In this document: one piece after another, positions 55,801 through 58,335 of the stretch
How the letters are laid out: each line of letters opens with the position of its first letter
Position numbering within the stretch: the stretch's first letter is position 1
Assembly (NCBI RefSeq): GCF_964340395.1
Contig: NC_135562.1
Coordinates: 16,873,485-16,937,484 of the forward strand
Reading direction: 5' to 3'
DNA from: Glandiceps talaboti
Lineage: Eukaryota; Hemichordata; Enteropneusta; Spengelidae
DNA: 64,000 nucleotides
Program-made: the position numbers and the translations under genes
The notes under the pieces: model-generated
What the model was told of the DNA's origin: nothing
Database searches by the model: none
What the model saw: only the letters and a program-made list of their open reading frames with translations

Positions 55801-57363
55801 ATGGACAGGGTTCAAACAAACCTGGCACAACTGTCAGATACTGAAGTCAATTATGTACATTACTGTTTGGAAAGTGTGTGTACCAACACACTGTTCGTGT
55901 ATACTTCTGATATACATAGACAGGGTTCAAACAAGTCTGTCACAACTGTCAGCTACTGTATGTAGTCCAGTTACGTACGTTACTTTATTTCATGACCTTC
56001 GCAATAGTGACCAAATGTTGGCCATATTTCATGTCAAAAAACGATCAGAATGTGAATGTATGAGTGAAGTGTTGTGTACATGTTCATTTATGTGTTTGAC
56101 AAAAACTTGTTTCATATGATACATCACCTTCAGTTGAAATCTCTACTAGATGCCAAATAAAACATCAAATCTGCAAATCCAAAATAACTGATAACAATCT
56201 TCTTGAGCGAGGGTCACAAAGATCAAAGAAATATATGTGTGCAAGATAAGCTCATGGGATAGATATGCAACTGTAATATCTTGTTCAGGCCTCAGTTGTC
56301 ATAAGTCAATATAAAATGTCTTTTAAAACTGCACTAACTACTGCTGGAACTTTTGAAATAAAAATGTTTTAGGTACAATATCTTACTCATAATATTATAC
56401 ACTATGAGTAAGTATTGCATCACTGTGGATAAATATATCTTTGTAGTGGTATATACAATAGCTCAAATAATAATAATAATGTTCGGTTCTTATATAGCGC
56501 TTTCCCACACCGTGATCAAAGCGCTTTACAATTATTACCCCTGGCTCGGATCAGAACGGCACAACGGCCCTTTAGTCTTCCTCAACTCCCCGGGGAGCAT
56601 ACAATCCATTGCAGCCATTTAAGCGCATAGGATTAAAGCCTTCACATTGCAACCTACATCCTACCAGGTCCCCAATTATACAGCTGGGTTGACTGAAGCA
56701 CAGTCGTGGTTCAAATCTTGCCCAAGGACTTTACCCACTCAGAAACAAACAGCAAGCAGCGACAGGGCTCGAACCTGCAACCTGTAGATTCCAAGCCAGT
56801 CACGCTAACCATTCACCCATCATGACTCCACAATCAAATAGATTTGGGTTCACACCCAAAAATCAGCATTCTCCACAGCAATCATGATTGCAACTTTTTT
56901 CTATACTGCTTATGGATTAAAATATACACTGTTTATATTATATGTATTTGAAAAATTTCAGTGAATAGCTTAACTGTGGTTGTCTGATCGAAAAATGATA
57001 GTACAGTTATATTTTTAACACGGTGACAGATTCAAAACCGCCATGTTGCTCAAGATTTAAACTTGCAACAATACTACCTACAGATAATATGACCACTAAT
57101 TAACAGATGCAGTGGTCTTTTTTATAGGTAGTTGTCCAATTTTGAGTCTTGGTTATTTGATGAAAAATAAGGTCCCAGCTGCAGCTAGTGTAAGTTTAAG
57201 CTAACACATTCAATGGCACGAGAATTAACATTTCTGTGTGTTTTGCTTGTTTGAAATGTAGGTAATTGGCATGGTAACCAGAAAGGATCTTGCTAGGTAC
57301 AGACTAAGCATAAGTTGGAATGGTCAAGTTACTTTGCAGGAACTAGATGTGCGAAGAAACTGA
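1..57363 (+). CDS. CLCN7: ClC-6/7-type lysosomal/endosomal Cl-/H+ exchanger, 21 exons, 5' partial
   Basis: The spliced CDS is join(<1..104, 11511..11576, 28590..28722, 29332..29441, 32698..32841, 33146..33232, 35189..35347, 37595..37705, 38731..38785, 39299..39359, 39779..39938, 40336..40429, 43250..43419, 44679..44855, 45595..45680, 46121..46247, 47192..47266, 47904..48020, 54657..54740, 55587..55667, 57262..57363), giving 766 residues. Visible motifs are GSGIP (142-146), gating Glu in GKEGP (E186), proton Glu in LEEGASFWN (E254), SGIFIP (456-461), chloride-coordinating Tyr in GLYD (Y546), CBS1 (about 572-640) and CBS2 (about 697-752). In the family, these proteins exchange 2 Cl- for 1 H+ across late endosomal or lysosomal membranes; ClC-7 works with OSTM1. 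CBS1 lacks the long ClC-6 insertion and the C-terminus has [12 protein letters not shown] and KDLARYRL, as in ClC-7. Several transmembrane stretches ([26 protein letters not shown]) look more like ClC-6. Human ClC-7 is about 805 aa, so about 40 N-terminal residues are missing. The ClC-6/7 assignment is firm; the orthology to ClC-7 is probable. Confidence 0.93.
71..440 (+). repeat. Decayed tandem copies of exon 1 end and donor
   Basis: Exon 1 bases 71-130 (GAAAGAATCTAAAC, then TTTGAGGTAAGGCAGATGG and ACAAATTATCTT) recur at about 238-300 with GAAAGAATGTAAAC, TTTGAG and GACAAATTATCTT, and more weakly at about 399-435 with GAAAAAATCT and GTTGAGGTAACC. The period is about 160-170 bases. Later echoes of the TTTGAG/GTCAGATGG block occur near 904, 1172 and 1336. 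Confidence 0.7.
1346..5685 (+). repeat. 39-bp tandem array, about 111 units
   Basis: The unit is GTGGCATTTCTTATCCTATT followed by CAGACAGTCTCTTCAAATA. Variation sits mainly in a few positions (TATG/TAGG/CCTATT before TCAG, and the base pair after CAGAC). Because 39 is divisible by 3, frames without a stop stay open for kilobases: [13 protein letters not shown] repeats on +, [13 protein letters not shown] on -. A one-base deletion at about 5436 shifts the + frame. Marker variants recur 2028 bp apart (GGTTGAGAC at 1992 and 4020) and 780 bp apart (TTGTCCTGTT at 2571 and 3351), showing higher-order duplication in blocks of 52 and 20 units. Confidence 0.97.
6959..7273. mobile_element. TTAA-flanked small element, copy 1
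   Basis: Starts TTAA-CCCTTACAATG and ends at a TTAA, and shares over 200 bases with the copy in intron 7 (36177-36430): GCAGACAAGTTTACTCATTT, CCTTTCAAGTT, and AAAGTCCTTG with GGAGTCTTTTGCATG. An inverted partial copy lies just upstream (6883-6915). TTAA flanks suggest a piggyBac-type non-autonomous element. The end of this copy has lost the terminal GGG. Confidence 0.6.
7781..8130. mobile_element. TIR element, ACTAGCTGCAACTGG family, copy 1
   Basis: Starts ACTAGCTGCAACTGGGACA and ends with the degenerate inverse TTCAAGTTGTAACTAAC. The interior (CACCTGTGGATAAACAT, CAATCATAATTTCAACCT, ACAATTTTCAGTAA) matches the copies at 46651-47033 and 56333-57189. Confidence 0.65.
8779..9130. repeat. Dispersed repeat (AGCCAAGGAAAATA family), copy 1
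   Basis: CCCCAATATTTTTTTCCGTT then CAGCCAAGGAAAATAC, about 130 bases, then the inverse-like CCAGCTGAATGAAGAAAAAT and ATTGGAGAA; the flanking tail carries GCCAGTAATATCAAAG and GGCAATTTT. The same order is seen at 10335, 21726 and 49024, so this is probably an old foldback transposon family. Confidence 0.6.
10335..10560. repeat. Dispersed repeat (AGCCAAGGAAAATA family), partial copy
   Basis: Begins TTTTCCAGCCGAATGAAGAC and runs into a tail like that of the 8779 copy (GTCATGAAAGAATAACCAGG, TGGTATA near the end). It covers the 3' part of a 127-codon open frame at 10064-10447, which I therefore do not call a gene. Confidence 0.45.
11511..11576 (+). CDS. CLCN7: Exon 2 of ClC-7-like gene
   Basis: Encodes residues 35-56, [22 protein letters not shown]. 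Joined to exon 1 it gives E-SVNYD, matching the ESLDYD signature just before the first membrane helix in both ClC-6 and ClC-7. NDPYL is closer to ClC-6. The acceptor is CCCAG and the donor GTATAG; both boundaries are phase 0. Confidence 0.9.
11700..12610 (+). repeat. About 150-bp tandem repeat, 5-6 decayed copies
   Basis: Each copy has GACTTTGTACATTAATCAAG, then AGATAATCTGTTATTT, then CATGAAATTGCAATTTATTT and ATTCATCAC-TTGGAATATATA. Copies start near 11711, 11848, 11992, 12143 and 12481. The (TACA)n microsatellite sits inside the fourth copy. Confidence 0.8.
12221..12427 (+). repeat. (TACA)n/(CATA)n microsatellite
   Basis: About 200 bases of TACA repeats with scattered TG variants. Open frames here on both strands (His-Thr-Tyr-Ile or Met-Tyr-Val-Cys repeats) are products of the repeat. 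Confidence 0.97.
12680..14420 (+). repeat. About 330-bp tandem repeat, about 5 decayed copies
   Basis: Recurring blocks are CATATTAATGAGG-AATTTGCA, AATCATTCA-ATCTCACC, AAGCATGAAATTTAAACAGC, TGTAGAGA-ATATT, and TTCTGAATACCTAA-GTTAAA. They recur in the same order near 13080, 13420, 13700, 13900, 14050 and 14300. Confidence 0.7.
16878..18632. mobile_element. TTAA-flanked non-autonomous element, piggyBac-like, 1.75 kb
   Basis: TTAA (16874-16877) precedes CCCTTTGAACCCC and the other end reads AACTAAAGGG followed by TTAA (18633-18636). TTAA target duplications with CCC...GGG ends are typical of piggyBac-type elements. Inside are three tandem units of about 390 bases, each with CCAAAAATATGCAAAT, GTCATGTGACCTCATTA and ATATTCAAAATGGCC. 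No transposase frame is visible. Confidence 0.6.
18751..18880 (+). repeat. Tandem duplication, about 65 bp x 2
   Basis: CCAGACAGGTACATTGTGTT CATGTGCAAA-AAGGCATTTTA is present twice in succession, with nearly identical copies. Confidence 0.9.
18925..19277. mobile_element. TIR element (MITE), about 350 bp
   Basis: The left end TAGGCTTAATAAAAA then TGTGTGGTTCCAGTT is the inverse of the right end at 19249-19277 (TTGGAACCACACAATTTTTT then ATTAGGCC). The arms are about 28 bases with few mismatches. No coding capacity. Confidence 0.65.
21048..21186. mobile_element. Foldback element, about 139 bp
   Basis: CAATAATGTACGCCCTCCCA and the next 30 or so bases (CCATAATGGAC, AAGCAAACTTT) are the near-perfect inverse of the right half, which ends GGAGGGTGTACATTATTG. 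The loop is short, so the RNA would form one long hairpin. Confidence 0.8.
21726..22090. repeat. Dispersed repeat (AGCCAAGGAAAATA family) with CTAGAGGGCAG insert
   Basis: CCCGTTCAGCCAAGGAAAAT opens this copy; ATGAGTATTTTCCGGCT and GGAAAATATTGGAGAAC close it. The middle (21777-21900) carries GACTTTCCATTTTCATTGGA and two CACTAGAGGGCAGTATTTAT units, which are inverse to sequence at 23943-24220. Confidence 0.6.
23943..24220 (+). repeat. About 50-bp tandem array, TGCCCTCTAGTG units
   Basis: Five to six units of ATAGACCTTTCCAATAAATA CTGCCCTCTAGTGATGATAC-AATGAT. The last runs into GACCTTTCCTTTCCGATGAA and AATGGAGTCTTCTT, the inverse of the 21777 block. Confidence 0.8.
28590..28722 (+). CDS. CLCN7: Exon 3 of ClC-7-like gene, first membrane helix
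   Basis: Encodes residues 57-100 plus one base of codon 101. [18 protein letters not shown] and what follows is the family's first long hydrophobic helix, ending [14 protein letters not shown]. The acceptor is TTTTACAG. The donor is GTATCCTTTG, the U12-type 5' splice site consensus, leaving phase 1. Confidence 0.95.
28723..29331 (+). other. U12-type (minor spliceosome) GT-AG intron
   Basis: The donor is GTATCCTTTG. A branch-site match TCCTTGAC lies at 29314-29321, about 11 bases before the CCAG acceptor at 29328-29331. Both match the U12 consensus, and the phase (1) fits the usual U12 bias. A 370-bp CT/TCTG-rich microsatellite tract (28781-29114) lies inside the 609-bp intron. Confidence 0.88.
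28781..29114 (+). repeat. Pyrimidine microsatellite (TCTG)n/(TCTC)n/(CTGTCT)n
   Basis: A stretch of C, T and G only on the + strand, made of TCTG, CTGTCT and pure (TC)n blocks, ends in a run of C at 29102-29114. It lies in the U12-type intron and explains the open frames there on both strands. Confidence 0.95.
29332..29441 (+). CDS. CLCN7: Exon 4 of ClC-7-like gene
   Basis: Completes codon 101 as Tyr and encodes residues 101-137, [16 protein letters not shown] onwards to VVFGS, the second hydrophobic segment leading into PVAAGSGIP. It starts after the CCAG acceptor of the U12-type intron and ends before GTAAGT in phase 0. Confidence 0.94.
30298..30520. mobile_element. Foldback element with 9-bp target duplication, copy A
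   Basis: Ends CAATCTGATTAAAATCCGAT and its inverse, with arms of about 100 bases. It is flanked by GTATAAAAC (30289-30297) and GTATAAGAC (30521-30529), a 9-bp duplication with one change. Nine-base duplications and long inverted arms point to a Mutator-like MITE. Confidence 0.85.
30930..31166. mobile_element. Foldback element with 9-bp target duplication, copy B
   Basis: Same family as the copy at 30298: CAATCTGATTAAAATCCGAT to its inverse. It is flanked by a perfect 9-bp duplication GAAGCTGTT (30921-30929 and 31167-31175). Nearly the whole element is one hairpin, with GCCTGATCG and its inverse at the centre. Confidence 0.9.
32698..32841 (+). CDS. CLCN7: Exon 5 of ClC-7-like gene, selectivity-filter GSGIP
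   Basis: Encodes residues 138-185, [17 protein letters not shown] through LAVGK. GSGIP with Ser143 is the first chloride-binding loop of CLC proteins; Ser at this place is typical of chloride- rather than nitrate-preferring members. The exon ends one codon before the gating glutamate. The acceptor is TGTGTAG, the donor GTAAAC; both boundaries are phase 0. Confidence 0.97.
33146..33232 (+). CDS. CLCN7: Exon 6 of ClC-7-like gene, gating glutamate
   Basis: Encodes residues 186-214, [20 protein letters not shown] through LDFK. E186 completes GKEGP, the gating glutamate that acts as both chloride gate and outer proton acceptor in CLC exchangers. The acceptor is TTTTTAG, the donor GTAAGA; both boundaries are phase 0. 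The following 304-bp-or-longer intron stretch upstream (32842-33145) is plain AT-rich sequence. Confidence 0.97.
33494..33533 (-). other. G-quadruplex candidate on - strand
   Basis: Seven C runs of three to five bases separated by single A or TTAA; the minus strand therefore has more than four adjacent G runs with one-base loops. It lies about 260 bases after exon 6. Confidence 0.7.
34200..34860 (+). repeat. About 60-bp decayed tandem array, GATTGGTTAAAAGT units
   Basis: About ten units of TTTGATTGGTTAAAAGTGAT CATGTGATTAATATCAGC with unit lengths from about 45 to 75 bases. Confidence 0.85.
35189..35347 (+). CDS. CLCN7: Exon 7 of ClC-7-like gene, proton glutamate
   Basis: Encodes residues 215-267, [20 protein letters not shown] through LTWRI. 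It contains the strongly conserved [10 protein letters not shown] helix and [10 protein letters not shown], where E254 is the internal proton glutamate that marks exchangers rather than channels. The acceptor is TTTCATAG, the donor GTGAGT; both boundaries are phase 0. Confidence 0.97.
36177..36430. mobile_element. TTAA-flanked small element, copy 2
   Basis: TTAA (36173-36176) precedes CCTTACAACATC and the other end reads CTTTAGGG followed by TTAA (36431-36434). The interior matches the intron 1 copy at 6959-7273. A piggyBac-type MITE is the likeliest identity. Confidence 0.7.
37271..37464. mobile_element. Foldback element, about 194 bp
   Basis: Left arm ATTGGATTAATAACACTTGG CACAG-ATGTTGGAA and right arm, ending GCCAAGTATTATTTATCCAA T, are inverse over about 85 bases, including TTTGATAAGAACAGT. 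The loop is about 25 bases. Confidence 0.8.
37595..37705 (+). CDS. CLCN7: Exon 8 of ClC-7-like gene
   Basis: Encodes residues 268-304, [20 protein letters not shown] through [12 protein letters not shown]. The STFTxN and LSSPGLxxFG motifs match ClC-7, while FCSM matches ClC-6. The acceptor follows a long T-rich tract (TTCTTCTAG); the donor is GTAAGT. Confidence 0.95.
37706..38730 (+). other. Intron 8, 1.0 kb
   Basis: Unremarkable AT-rich sequence; no repeat array or element recognised. Confidence 0.7.
38731..38785 (+). CDS. CLCN7: Exon 9 of ClC-7-like gene
   Basis: Encodes residues 305-322 and the first base of Gly323: [18 protein letters not shown]. The short exon ends in phase 1 at GTAAG. 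It corresponds to the helix that carries MGVxGG in ClC-6 and ClC-7. Confidence 0.9.
39128..39211. repeat. Perfect 21-bp inverted repeat enclosing a copy of the exon 10 start
   Basis: Arms 39128-39148 (starts TATATAACCACACC) and 39191-39211 (ends GGTGTGGTTATATA) are exact inverses. The loop carries CCATTACAG and GTGGATTGCTAGGTGCATTT TTCAAC, identical to the acceptor and first 32 or so bases of exon 10 at 39291-39330. Reading on from this copy reaches TAG in frame at 39236-39238 with no strong donor. Confidence 0.92.
39299..39359 (+). CDS. CLCN7: Exon 10 of ClC-7-like gene
   Basis: Completes Gly323 and encodes [19 protein letters not shown], plus two bases of Arg343. The acceptor is CATTACAG, the donor GTAAGA. 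This copy is chosen over the upstream copy at 39165 because only this one continues into conserved sequence and reaches a donor that stays in frame with exon 11. Confidence 0.93.
39779..39938 (+). CDS. CLCN7: Exon 11 of ClC-7-like gene, luminal loop with NGT sequon
   Basis: Completes Arg343 and encodes residues 344-396, [20 protein letters not shown] through KYQVQ. EDCQP matches RDCQP of ClC-7. The loop holds one N-glycosylation sequon (NGT, N383, bases 39897-39905). ClC-6 is glycosylated in this loop; human ClC-7 as I recall it has no sequon here. The acceptor is TATCTAG, the donor GTATTG. The following intron (39939-40335) has a short tandem repeat at 40030-40162. Confidence 0.94.
40030..40162 (+). 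repeat. About 48-bp tandem repeat, 3 copies
   Basis: GCGCTGTTCATGTTATGATG with TAGATT-C-TAGATGTG recurs three times in intron 11, the last copy degenerate. Confidence 0.85.
40336..40429 (+). CDS. CLCN7: Exon 12 of ClC-7-like gene
   Basis: Encodes residues 397-427, [20 protein letters not shown] through LFHDPD, plus one base. MAxxFFxTPExSVxxLFHD is the ClC-7 pattern in the loop before the next helices. The acceptor is TTCTCAG, the donor GTAAGT, phase 1. Confidence 0.94.
40430..43249 (+). other. Intron 12, 2.8 kb
   Basis: Holds a tRNA-derived SINE (42648-42885). The other parts are AT-rich with no recognised gene; a short GA run lies at 41187-41203. Confidence 0.8.
42648..42885 (+). mobile_element. 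tRNA-derived SINE with target-site duplication
   Basis: The head has an A-box-like TGGTCGAGCAGTTAGCTCG and a perfect B box GGTTCGAACCC (42699-42709), as in a Leu-type tRNA. The body has TTTTCCTCGGGTACTCCGGT TTCCTCCTGCA, a shared SINE central block I have seen in other animals. The tail is A-rich (GATAAATAAAAAAAAATAAA). Target duplications AAAGCATACTTTATTGG (42631-42647) and AAAGCATACCTTATAGG (42886-42902) differ at two bases. It is not a functional tRNA. Confidence 0.9.
43250..43419 (+). CDS. CLCN7: Exon 13 of ClC-7-like gene, SGIFIP chloride-binding helix
   Basis: Completes codon 428 as Arg and encodes residues 428-484, including [18 protein letters not shown] and [10 protein letters not shown], ending VNHSVPTR. 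GxFxP is the helix that contributes backbone amides to the central chloride site. The acceptor is the weak ATCACAAG, chosen because it restores the frame (1+170 bases). The donor is AGG|GTAAGT. The last 63 or so bases, donor included, form unit 1 of a tandem array that runs into the intron. Confidence 0.93.
43357..43701 (+). repeat. About 68-bp tandem array made of the exon 13 end plus donor, 5 units
   Basis: Unit 1 is exonic: TTAACTGGTGCTGCATGGGG AAGATTGGTGGGAATG, TTAGTCAATCATTCGGTGCC, then AACTAGG|GTAAGTAA. Four more units follow in the intron. Donor remnants per unit are AGG|GTTAGC, AGGGAAAGT (lost), AGG|GTAAGG and AGG|GTAGGT. Confidence 0.93.
43420..44678 (+). other. Intron 13, 1.26 kb
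   Basis: Starts with the donor-containing array (to 43701) and holds a foldback element at 44138-44237. The rest is AT-rich. Confidence 0.8.
44138..44237. mobile_element. Small foldback element, about 100 bp
   Basis: Arms CTGGATATGGGTTTTGCAGA C (44138-44158) and its exact inverse (44217-44237). Open frames of 64-65 codons here on both strands are a consequence of the palindrome. Confidence 0.8.
44679..44855 (+). CDS. CLCN7: Exon 14 of ClC-7-like gene
   Basis: Encodes residues 485-543, [18 protein letters not shown] through TGNLFNQ. [19 protein letters not shown] is one of the most conserved CLC segments. SLTVILIE and WTG follow ClC-6; the rest fits either. The acceptor is TGTTTCAG, the donor GTAAGT; both boundaries are phase 0. 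Confidence 0.97.
44856..45594 (+). other. Intron 14, 0.74 kb, with SINE fragment
   Basis: 45356-45493 matches, in inverse orientation, the SINE body at 56550-56680 (TTTAATCCTATGTGTTTATA, GGCTGCAATGGATT, CTCCCC-GGGAGTTGAGGAAG). Upstream is a short GGGCTACCA-type duplication (44915-45110). Confidence 0.75.
45595..45680 (+). CDS. CLCN7: Exon 15 of ClC-7-like gene, pore tyrosine
   Basis: Encodes residues 544-571, [20 protein letters not shown] through IFA, plus two bases. Y546 in GLYD is the tyrosine that coordinates the central chloride ion, and the stretch links the membrane domain to CBS1. The acceptor is TTTCTAG, the donor GTGAGT. Confidence 0.95.
46121..46247 (+). CDS. CLCN7: Exon 16 of ClC-7-like gene, CBS1
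   Basis: Completes Arg572 and encodes residues 572-614, [20 protein letters not shown] through SADEQ. This is the first half of CBS1: VMTAPV followed by HNGFPVVE. The long insertion seen in ClC-6 at this place is absent. The acceptor is CTTTCTTAG, the donor CAG|GTGAGG, which is also unit 1 of a 35-bp tandem array. Confidence 0.95.
46238..46516 (+). repeat. 35-bp tandem array made of the exon 16 end plus donor, 8 units
   Basis: Unit 1 begins with the last ten exonic bases, AGATGAACAG|GTGAGGTAAT. Seven units follow in the intron. CAG|GTGAGG is intact in units 6 and 7 and TAG|GTGAGG in unit 8; unit 4 keeps GTGAGG after AT. Every unit carries TAA or a close variant just after the donor. Confidence 0.95.
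46248..47191 (+). other. Intron 16, 0.94 kb
   Basis: Made almost wholly of the 35-bp donor array (to 46516) and a TIR element (46651-47033). Confidence 0.85.
46651..47033. mobile_element. TIR element, ACTAGCTGCAACTGG family, copy 2
   Basis: Perfect 19-bp terminal inverted repeat ACTAGCTGCAACTGGAATA at both ends. A (TTTA)n microsatellite (46759-46812) sits inside. No coding capacity; related copies are at 7781 and 56333. Confidence 0.85.
47192..47266 (+). CDS. CLCN7: Exon 17 of ClC-7-like gene, CBS1 end
   Basis: Encodes residues 615-639, [20 protein letters not shown] through RHK. GLILRxQLxxLL is the shared end of CBS1 in ClC-6 and ClC-7. The acceptor is TCTCTTAG, the donor GTTTGT; both boundaries are phase 0. 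Confidence 0.95.
47267..47903 (+). other. Intron 17, 0.64 kb
   Basis: AT-rich sequence; I see no repeat or gene in it. Confidence 0.7.
47904..48020 (+). CDS. CLCN7: Exon 18 of ClC-7-like gene, linker between CBS domains
   Basis: Encodes residues 640-678, [20 protein letters not shown] through [20 protein letters not shown] is a close match to the [12 protein letters not shown] linker of ClC-7. The acceptor is ACACAG, the donor GTAAGA; both boundaries are phase 0. It is followed by 6.6 kb of intron. Confidence 0.94.
48061..48554. mobile_element. TIR element, about 494 bp
   Basis: ATTGTATAGATG, GAGGTTCTGGAAG and ATGACGATTGCA on the left are inverted on the right (TGCAATCGTCAT, CTTCCAGAACCTC, CATCTATACAAT). 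Each arm also has an inner AATACTTTATT block, so AATAAA signals occur in both directions. It begins 40 bases after the exon 18 donor. Confidence 0.75.
49024..49340. repeat. Dispersed repeat (AGCCAAGGAAAATA family), copy in intron 18
   Basis: TTCTGCCAAGGAAAATATGA, then TTGCCAGCTAAATGAAGAAA, ATTGCCAGTAATAGG and GGCAATTTTGAGCATTTTGA, in the same order as the copies in introns 1 and 2. Confidence 0.6.
49922..50074 (+). other. Candidate alternative terminal exon of the ClC-7-like gene
   Basis: A long pyrimidine tract and CATGCAG precede an open stretch of 50 codons, [20 protein letters not shown] onwards to FICLAKL and TAG. It is in phase 0 with exon 18, so splicing 48020 to 49922 would replace CBS2 by a 50-residue charged tail. 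AATAAA sites follow at 50282 and 51454. No homology is recognised and no transcript evidence exists here. It could be chance. Confidence 0.35.
51611..51630 (+). other. G-quadruplex candidate
   Basis: GGGGAGGGGAGGGGGGGGGG: runs of G with single-A loops, intronic. Confidence 0.6.
52171..52870 (+). repeat. 41-bp tandem array, about 17 units
   Basis: The unit is TCCCTAAATATGTAATGTTG CTATGTAAAATTATCAGTGG A with few changes (GTAAAATT/GTAATATT, TATGTAAT/TATCTAAT). Because 41 is not a multiple of 3 and the unit is stop-rich, it has no open frame. Confidence 0.96.
54657..54740 (+). CDS. CLCN7: Exon 19 of ClC-7-like gene, CBS2 start
   Basis: Encodes residues 679-706, [20 protein letters not shown] followed by PSPYSVCQ. 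FMNPSPYxV opens CBS2 in ClC-6 and ClC-7. The acceptor is GTTACAG, the donor GTATGT; both boundaries are phase 0. Confidence 0.95.
54741..55586 (+). other. Intron 19, 0.85 kb
   Basis: AT-rich; no element or gene recognised. Confidence 0.7.
55587..55667 (+). CDS. CLCN7: Exon 20 of ClC-7-like gene, CBS2
   Basis: Encodes residues 707-733, [20 protein letters not shown] followed by ITDDDNK. SLPRxFxLFRALGL is the ClC-7 CBS2 helix. The acceptor is CTTGTAG, the donor GTAAGA; both boundaries are phase 0. Confidence 0.95.
56333..57189. mobile_element. TIR element, ACTAGCTGCAACTGG family, copy 3, split by a SINE
   Basis: The left end ACTAACTACTGCTGGAAC is degenerate; the right end is CCAGCTGCAGCTAGT. 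GCATCACTGTGGATAAATAT on one side of the SINE and CAATCAAATAGATTTGGGTT plus CAATCATGATTGCAAC on the other line up with the uninterrupted copies at 7781 and 46651. Confidence 0.7.
56463..56825 (-). mobile_element. tRNA-derived SINE, minus orientation
   Basis: Read on the minus strand, the head has ATGGTTAGCGTGACTGG (A-box-like) and GGTTCGAGCCC (perfect B box); the body includes AGCGCTTTGATCACGG-GTGGG AAAGCGCTATATAAG; the tail is (ATT)n. A body fragment lies at 45356-45493. It is inserted in the TIR element at 56333. Confidence 0.8.
57262..57363 (+). CDS. CLCN7: Exon 21 (last) of ClC-7-like gene, CBS2 end and stop
   Basis: Encodes residues 734-766, [20 protein letters not shown] through DVRRN, then TGA at 57361. 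[14 protein letters not shown] is the ClC-7 C-terminus; the tail after it is similar in length to the vertebrate one but not conserved. The acceptor is AATGTAG. Confidence 0.94.
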   Translation, partial: VIGMVTRKDLARYRLSISWNGQVTLQELDVRRN

Positions 57364-57876
57364 TCCAGGAATCTAAAATCAGACAGACAAAGCTGGGTGT
57401 GTGAGTGTTAAAGGTCATAGGTAAAAGGTGAAAGGTAAAAGGACTCACAAGCATAGGTCAGATACTCGAGTGACAAAGTTAACACTACAAGAATGGGCGA
57501 ATGACAAGAAATGAAAGCTGGTAAAAGAAGACAAGCAAGAAGAAAGCAGTGTACGTGGCAAGAGAAGGATGGCAGAATAGTAAGAAAGATGGGAAGGTGA
57601 AGTCATGTGATATTCATGTGACAGGCATGTGATCAGGAGGTCACATGATAAGCACTATATGATTTATGTTTGGTTGAGGAATGAGGTATATGTTCGATTA
57701 TCAACGCTATAAGGTCACAAATTCTTACATCTTATATTGCCCCAACCTAAAAGCAAATTCTTACTTATAAATGGTATAGCTGAAAACTATATTTTATCAT
57801 GATTTCATCATCATCATCAAAGTGATCATGAACAAGTCATCCTGTCCAAGTCACTCAGATCAAGTGGTGATGAATT

Positions 57877-57882
57877 AATAAA
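57877..57882 (+). terminator. First poly(A) signal after the stop
   Basis: AATAAA, 514 bases after the TGA. It is the first canonical signal, but others follow within 1.7 kb. Confidence 0.45.
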
Positions 57883-58234
57883 AGTTGCTACAGCCAACGT
57901 TTTTATCCAAAATTATCGTTACTACCCCTTTTCTAGTTACAAAATAATTACCTATGTAGACTTAGATAATTGAACATGCAGACCTCAAAACAAATCATGT
58001 GACCATCATGTGACAAGCATGTGATAAACAAGTGGTCATTACAAGCTGAACTAGTTTCAGTGTAGAAAGTGTATCGCTGGACTGGTAACACCTGATGATA
58101 AAATACAGGGTAGAAAATCATTACTAGAACTCAAGAAAATAAATTATGAAAGGTGGAAATATTAATCAAAACACATTTCTTCCTTGTCTGTGATCAAAAT
58201 GGTGAGATTTTCAAACAATAACAGAGGTCCTGGG

Positions 58235-58335
<101 letters not shown>

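Larger units (their letters stand above)
55668..57261 (+). other. Intron 20, 1.6 kb
   Basis: Holds an imperfect 120-bp duplication (TCTGATAT-CAT-GACAGGGTTC AAACAA at 55793 and 55907) and a TIR element interrupted by a SINE (56333-57189). Confidence 0.8.
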
